Shown: in pieces, positions 5,246 to 9,199 of the stretch | Position numbering within the stretch: the stretch's first letter is position 1 | How the letters are laid out: the number at the start of each line of letters is the position of its first letter | Made by a program: the position numbers and the translations under genes | Notes under the pieces: model-generated | Databases searched by the model: none | Told to the model about the DNA's origin: nothing | What the model saw: the letters and a program-made list of their open reading frames with translations, nothing else | NCBI GenBank assembly: GCA_034659855.1 | Contig: JAYEIA010000182.1 | Span: forward strand, 1-9,199 | Length of the DNA: 9,199 nucleotides | Reading direction: 5' to 3' | Source of the DNA: JAYEIA01 sp034659855 | GTDB taxonomy: Bacteria > Bacteroidota > Bacteroidia > Bacteroidales > JAADGE01

Positions 5246-7705
5246 TTAGTGATAATATACACGCTTAACCCGACTTCCGATGCCTGTAATAATTTCATAG
5301 GGAATGGTATTTAGCTTTTCAGCCATATGGCCGGCTGTTTGTTTATTTCCGAAAATTGTTACCCGGTCACCTTCCGCAACATCTATTCCGGTTACATTTA
5401 TCATGGTCATGTCCATGCAAATATTTCCAATGACGGGAGCCGGTTTTCCGTTAACGATAAATTGCCAGTTTCCTCTGCTTAGGCTTCGGTGCAAACCATC
5501 GGCATAGCCAATGGGCACTACGGCAATAGTACTGTCTCTATTTGTAAATTCTGCTCTGCCGTAGCCTACGGACTCGCCGGCTTTGATTGGTCTTATTTGA
5601 GAAATAGAACTGATTAAGCTACTGACATTCTTTAATTTATCTTGGTTATTGGGACTAAAGCCGTACAGCCCGATACCGAGCCTTACCATATCAAATTTGG
5701 CCTCCGGAAATCGTTCAATTCCGGAAGAGTTTAAGAGATGCCGAAGTATGGGATAAGAAAAAGCAGCCCTTATTTCGTTACTAATTTTACTAAATCGACT
5801 GATTTGTGATTTTGTAAATTCATCATGAGCCGGGTCATCGCTTCCGGCTAAGTGAGAGAAAACTGATTTTATTTTTACTGCGGACTGTGCCTGAATGCGT
5901 TTAATAATTTTTGAGGTATCAGCCTCTTCAAAGCCTAAGCGGTTCATACCGGTTTCAAATTTCAAATGAATGGAGGGCTGATAGTCCGGCAGAGATTCTG
6001 CTGCTTTGAGAAAGCTGTTGAGCTTTGAAAAATTATAGATTTCGGGTTCTAAATTTCTTTTAATAAGTTCTCTAAAACTTGAGGTTTCCGGGTTCAAAAC
6101 CAATATAGGCAATTGTATACCTTCATTTCGGAGTTTCACGCCTTCATCGGTGATGGCCACGCCCAGATAGTCGATTTGTTCATGTTCGAGAACTTTGACT
6201 ATTTCGTGCGAACCGCTTCCGTAGGAGAATGCTTTTACCATGGCCATAGTCCGGGTTCCGGAAGAAAGTTCAGACCTAAAAAAATTCAGGTTATGCACCA
6301 TAGCCGATAAGTTTATTTTTAATTGAGTTTGGTGTTTTTTCTTTTGTAAAAGTTCAGATATCCGCTCAAAGGCAAACTTACGGGCTCCTTTGATGAGTAC
6401 GGCTTCTTCGGAAAATTGATGAATGCTGAATTGCTCAATAAATTCTTCCGTTGTTGTAAAATACTCTTGTCGGCTTATTTCGGAAAATAAGGTTTTAAAA
6501 GATTGCATTTCCTTTCCTATACCAATGAGCCGATGTATTCCGGTTTTAGACAGTAATCCGGCGACACGCCGGTATAATTCCGGTTTATTTTTTTTGCATT
6601 GCAAAATATCTGAAAGTATGACGGTCTTTTTATCTTGTATTCCTTGGTTTTTTAGTAAGTCCAAGGCTATAGTCAGCGAGTTTATGTCTGAATTGTAGCT
6701 GTCATTTATAAGCGTACAGTTATTTTTTCCTTCTATCTGTTCCATGCGCATTTCTATACGCTGTAAATCTCTAAACTGATTTTTTTTAATAATATGGTCA
6801 AGATTTTGAGAGTAGATGTATGCAATACAATGGCCGGCATTTTCAATGGATGCTTTGTCGGTGTAATTAATAATATATTCTGAACTTTGATTCTTAAATT
6901 TCACCAAAAGTTTTGTAGTTTGCTCAGAAATTAAAGGCGTAATTTGAATAGTTGATTCCGGTGATTTTCCCCATGTAAATAAATTTTCTTCAGAGCACTG
7001 TTTTTTCAGCAGATGATTGACTTTGGACTGATTGTTTTGATAAATAATTTGCGAGCAATTTTTAAAGAGCAACAATTTTTCTGAAATATGCTGTTCTTCG
7101 TTTATAAAGTTTGCTTTGTGCGCATCACCGATACCCGTAAATATTCCAATGTCAGGCTGAATAATTTTTTCGAGCTTAAACATTTCGTCGGGTTGGGAAA
7201 TTCCGGCTTCAATAATTGCCCGGTCAAATTTATCCTCCAAAAGAAGCATCGACAGGGGAACACCGACTTGTGAATTATAGCTTTTGGGGCTTCGAATAAT
7301 GTTTTCGTGTGGCGACAGCAGACTGAAAAGCCATTCCTTTACCCCGGTTTTGCCGTTACTTCCCGTAATCGCCGTAATACTTTTCGAAAAAAGTTTTCCG
7401 GCATATTCAGCTAATTGATGAAGAGCCGTTAATGAATCCGCTGTTACTATAAAGTTGCTTCCCGGTAATTCTTGAAAATCGGTTCTAAAGTCCGATACGA
7501 GAAAGTTTCTGACTCCTTGCTTGTATAGCTCGTGAATATAATGATGTCCGTTGCGGCGTTCACCTTTCAATGCAATAAAAAGTTTACTGCTGTCCGGATT
7601 TATTTTTCTGCTGTCAATTGCAATCTCTGAAATCACTTGATTTTCCTTACCATATAGTTCCCCGGAGGTGATGTCGGCTATATTTTTGGTTGTTAATTTA
7701 ATCAT
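5246..7705 (-). CDS. Bifunctional MurF ligase / alanine racemase
   Basis: An 819-residue cytoplasmic fusion. Residues 1 to about 455 are MurF, which joins D-Ala-D-Ala to the UDP-MurNAc tripeptide with ATP. They carry the N-terminal DSR (31-33), the ATP loop TGSNGKT (114-120, Lys119), NSQVGVPLS (144-152), EAGISQPDEM (166-175) and NDSYNSD (334-340). Residues from about 460 are a PLP-dependent alanine racemase making D-Ala: PLP lysine Lys491 in MVKAFSYGSG, TGMNRLG (585-591), Arg675 in RLGIGLYG, catalytic Tyr715 in SVGYGR, PIGYADG (731-737) and NICMDM (761-766). Both active sites look complete. Such fusions of about 820 residues are standard in Bacteroidota and couple the supply of D-Ala to its use in peptidoglycan synthesis. 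GIGDAH (191-196) has Gly where many relatives have Asn. It is monocistronic and convergent with the cyd operon. Confidence 0.95.
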   Translation of the reverse strand: MIKLTTKNIADITSGELYGKENQVISEIAIDSRKINPDSSKLFIALKGERRNGHHYIHELYKQGVRNFLVSDFRTDFQELPGSNFIVTADSLTALHQLAEYAGKLFSKSITAITGSNGKTGVKEWLFSLLSPHENIIRSPKSYNSQVGVPLSMLLLEDKFDRAIIEAGISQPDEMFKLEKIIQPDIGIFTGIGDAHKANFINEEQHISEKLLLFKNCSQIIYQNNQSKVNHLLKKQCSEENLFTWGKSPESTIQITPLISEQTTKLLVKFKNQSSEYIINYTDKASIENAGHCIAYIYSQNLDHIIKKNQFRDLQRIEMRMEQIEGKNNCTLINDSYNSDINSLTIALDLLKNQGIQDKKTVILSDILQCKKNKPELYRRVAGLLSKTGIHRLIGIGKEMQSFKTLFSEISRQEYFTTTEEFIEQFSIHQFSEEAVLIKGARKFAFERISELLQKKKHQTQLKINLSAMVHNLNFFRSELSSGTRTMAMVKAFSYGSGSHEIVKVLEHEQIDYLGVAITDEGVKLRNEGIQLPILVLNPETSSFRELIKRNLEPEIYNFSKLNSFLKAAESLPDYQPSIHLKFETGMNRLGFEEADTSKIIKRIQAQSAVKIKSVFSHLAGSDDPAHDEFTKSQISRFSKISNEIRAAFSYPILRHLLNSSGIERFPEAKFDMVRLGIGLYGFSPNNQDKLKNVSSLISSISQIRPIKAGESVGYGRAEFTNRDSTIAVVPIGYADGLHRSLSRGNWQFIVNGKPAPVIGNICMDMTMINVTGIDVAEGDRVTIFGNKQTAGHMAEKLNTIPYEIITGIGSRVKRVYYH

Positions 7706-7724
7706 AAGTTAAACTATTTGTTTC

Positions 7725-7767
7725 TTTAAAATGACGTTGTCGTAATTGTTAAACAAGCCCACGAAAT
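7725..7767 (-). repeat. Diverged partial copy of the 193-253 repeat core
   Basis: Read on the minus strand, ATTTCGTGGGCTTGTTT (7767-7751) matches 193-208 apart from one end base and one inserted T. After 10 bases, ACAACGTCATTTTAAA (7740-7725) matches 238-253 exactly over 16 bases. In the first copy the two blocks are 29 bases apart, because that copy also carries the GCTCAACCT arm. The copy sits in the murF-alr leader, about 20 bases before its start codon. It suggests a dispersed intergenic element. Confidence 0.45.
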
Positions 7768-7813
7768 TACATTTAGTACAATATTAAAATTTACAAGCAA
7801 TGACGTATGGATA

Positions 7814-7821
7814 CAAAATTA
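7814..7821 (-). promoter_or_regulatory. Candidate -7 element for murF-alr
   Basis: TAATTTTG on the minus strand is an exact TAnnTTTG match about 110 bases before the murF-alr ATG. There is no TTTG at the expected 19-21 base spacing upstream (TAAC occupies the site), so only half of the promoter is supported. Confidence 0.3.
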
Positions 7822-7877
7822 ATTGAATAATTGAAACATAGGTTATTTCGGCGTTGTTTTTAGTAGTGATAATAATT

Positions 7878-7907
7878 TTTGACTATAGGGCAGGATTATT
7901 TATTTTG
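7878..7907 (+). promoter_or_regulatory. Promoter of the polyprenyl synthase gene
   Basis: TTTG (7878-7881), 18 bases, then TTATTTTG (7900-7907) matches the Bacteroidota TTTG / TAnnTTTG promoter with one mismatch in the -7 box and slightly short spacing. The predicted start near 7913 gives a leader of about 30 bases to the ATG at 7945. Confidence 0.5.
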
Positions 7908-7944
7908 CAGGGCACAAAATATTTCATAAAAAAGGCAGAACGGT

Positions 7945-8919
7945 ATGTACTCATTAGAGGAACTGAAAAAAATAATATCAGATAAAATTTCAACATTAAA
8001 TTTCGAGAAACAACCCCGGGGCTTGTACAAACCCATACATTACACGCTTGGTTCCGGCGGAAAACGAATAAGACCGGGACTTATGTTGGCGGCTTGTAAT
8101 TTGTTTTCCGAAACAATAGAAGAAGCACTTGAGCCGGCTTTGGGTTTTGAGATTTTTCATAATTTTACGCTTCTTCACGATGACGTTATGGATAACTCCG
8201 ATTTGAGAAGAAACCAAGAAACAGTGCATAAAAAATGGAATGTGAATACGGCCATACTGTCGGGTGATGCCATGATGATAGAGGCTTATAAGCTGATTGC
8301 GAAAACAAGGCCACAACACCTGAATGCAATTTTTGACCTTTTTAACACCACGGCATTGGAGGTTTGCGAGGGCCAACAATACGATGTTGATTTTGAAGCA
8401 GAGCAAACGGTTGTTATTGGAGGTTATTTAAAAATGATAAAATTAAAAACGGCTGTATTGATTGCCGCTTGTATGAAAGCCGGAGCAATAATAGGAGGTG
8501 CCCATAAAAAGGATGCCGATTATTTGTATGAGTTCGGAATAAACCTTGGTTTGGCTTTTCAGCTTCAGGACGATTTATTGGATGTTTATGCCGAGGAGAC
8601 AACTTTCGGGAAACCAATTGGAGGAGATATCGCCGAAGGCAAGAAAACCCACTTATTTTTGCAGGCGATGAAAAAATTATCAAAAAAAGATAAACTTTAC
8701 CTGCAAGAGATATTTTCAAATCAAACAATCTCCGCAGTAGTAAAAATTAGAAAGGTAACGGACTTATATAATAAAGCAGAGATTAAGAAACTCACACAGG
8801 AAAGTATCGTTGAATTTCACGGAAAAGCGTTGAAGGCCTTAGACAATGTTTCTGTAGAGAATAGTCGAAAGCGAATCCTGTACCGGTTTAGTGAGCAGTT
8901 AATGGTTCGAGAAAAATAA
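7945..8919 (+). CDS. Polyprenyl diphosphate synthase (short-chain type)
   Basis: A cytosolic trans-isoprenyl diphosphate synthase of 324 residues that elongates allylic diphosphates with isopentenyl diphosphate. The substrate-binding GSGGKRIRP is at 37-44. The first aspartate-rich motif, LLHDDVMDNSDLRR, has DDVMD at 79-83, and the second, FQLQDDLLDVY, has DDLLD at 209-213. FGKPIGGDIAEGKKTHL (221-237) is typical of Bacteroidota members. The first motif lacks the two-residue insertion of bacterial FPP synthases, and Phe74, five residues before DDVMD, is aromatic, which usually limits product length to C15-C20. Farnesyl or geranylgeranyl diphosphate is therefore the likely product, used for quinone side chains, undecaprenyl carrier or carotenoids. 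It is divergent from murF-alr, with its own promoter. The exact product is not decided by sequence alone. Confidence 0.92.
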   Translation: MYSLEELKKIISDKISTLNFEKQPRGLYKPIHYTLGSGGKRIRPGLMLAACNLFSETIEEALEPALGFEIFHNFTLLHDDVMDNSDLRRNQETVHKKWNVNTAILSGDAMMIEAYKLIAKTRPQHLNAIFDLFNTTALEVCEGQQYDVDFEAEQTVVIGGYLKMIKLKTAVLIAACMKAGAIIGGAHKKDADYLYEFGINLGLAFQLQDDLLDVYAEETTFGKPIGGDIAEGKKTHLFLQAMKKLSKKDKLYLQEIFSNQTISAVVKIRKVTDLYNKAEIKKLTQESIVEFHGKALKALDNVSVENSRKRILYRFSEQLMVREK

Positions 8920-9023
8920 AACAGGATGATGTAAGAGGTTAATTTTCGGTAGCAATGCATTTGACAACTCTTGCAATATTTAAAATATATTCTCTACATT
9001 AGATTAACAATATTACACGTGCT

Positions 9024-9199
9024 ATGATAGAAAACAGGAAAGTTGCGGTGGTCTTACCGGCCTACAATGCCGAAAAAACATTGGAGAAAACCTATAACGA
9101 AATACCTTTTGATGTGGTTGATGAAATTATTTTAACCGATGATTTAAGCATCGACAATACGGTTGAACGGGCAAAAGAGATTGAAATAAAGCATATCAT
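9024..9199 (+). CDS. Family 2 glycosyltransferase, 5' part only
   Basis: Only the first 58 codons lie in the window. They start MIENRKVAVVLPAYNAEKTL and continue to EIILTDDLSIDNTVERAKEI. The V-V-L-P-A-Y-N-A block is the start of a GT-A fold, and TDDLSIDNT is the nucleotide-sugar motif usually seen as VDDGSxDxT, with Thr for the first residue and Leu for Gly. This matches the GT2 family of processive or dolichyl-phosphate-mannose-synthase-like enzymes that use nucleotide sugars at the cytoplasmic membrane face. Acceptor and sugar cannot be told. An in-frame TAG at 9000-9002 and no intervening start codon fix the ATG. The gene follows the synthase by 104 bases, in which no clear promoter is seen (TTTG at 8961 with a poor -7 box). 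Confidence 0.85.
   Translation, partial: MIENRKVAVVLPAYNAEKTLEKTYNEIPFDVVDEIILTDDLSIDNTVERAKEIEIKHI

Noticed and set aside
6423..6698. 91-codon plus-strand open frame within murF-alr
   Set aside because: It is antisense to the MurF domain and has no features of its own.
7996..8406. 136-codon minus-strand open frame inside the polyprenyl synthase gene
   Set aside because: It is antisense to the aspartate-rich motif region of a well-supported gene; the Cys/His-rich translation comes from that codon pattern.
8962..8995. TTGACA-like -35 box before the glycosyltransferase
   Set aside because: TTGACA occurs at 8962-8967 but no TATAAT-like partner follows, and the other promoters here are of the TTTG / TAnnTTTG type.
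1..9199. CRISPR array, tRNA/rRNA genes, phage or defence genes
   Set aside because: I saw no regularly spaced direct repeats, no tRNA cloverleaf or CCA end, and no recombinase, toxin-antitoxin or defence-like domains on either strand.

Overview
The window is AT-rich and reads as a chromosomal segment of a member of the Bacteroidota. Three things point there: a MurF-alanine racemase fusion, a DUF4492-type small membrane gene directly ahead of cydAB, and promoters of the TTTG / TAnnTTTG type instead of the E. coli sigma-70 type. Most start codons have AT-rich upstream sequence without a Shine-Dalgarno site, also usual for the phylum. All assignments rest on reading motifs and remembered family features; no search was run.

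Layout. Positions 1-345 hold no gene but contain a long imperfect inverted repeat with a smaller structured core. Positions 352-468 look like the decayed N-terminal part of an ECF sigma factor. A minus-strand gene (582-1259) encodes a small exported beta-barrel protein and ends in a stem-loop/T-run terminator. From 1260 to 1883 the sequence is mostly noncoding: a minus-strand C-terminal gene remnant (1483-1653), a near-consensus Bacteroidota promoter (1634-1665) and a 32-codon signal-peptide-like ORF (1765-1863). Then comes a compact plus-strand respiratory operon: a DUF4492-like membrane peptide (1884-2096), cydA (2109-3641), cydB (3634-4788) and a 35-residue single-TM ORF (4806-4913), a candidate CydX-like subunit. 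A hairpin-rich 332-base region (4914-5245) separates this operon from the convergent murF-alr gene (5246-7705, minus). A divergent intergenic region (7706-7944) carries promoter candidates for both sides and a diverged copy of part of the repeat at 193-253. It leads into a short-chain polyprenyl diphosphate synthase gene (7945-8919, plus) and a family 2 glycosyltransferase cut by the window end (9024-9199, plus).

Together the genes cover high-affinity quinol oxidation at low oxygen (cytochrome bd), two steps of D-Ala metabolism and peptidoglycan precursor assembly in one polypeptide, and isoprenoid diphosphate supply. These are ordinary core functions. The less ordinary parts are the small ORFs around cydAB, the gene remnants, the nested inverted repeat and the alternative hairpins in the cyd 3' region. 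I did not find evidence for an entirely new multi-gene system.
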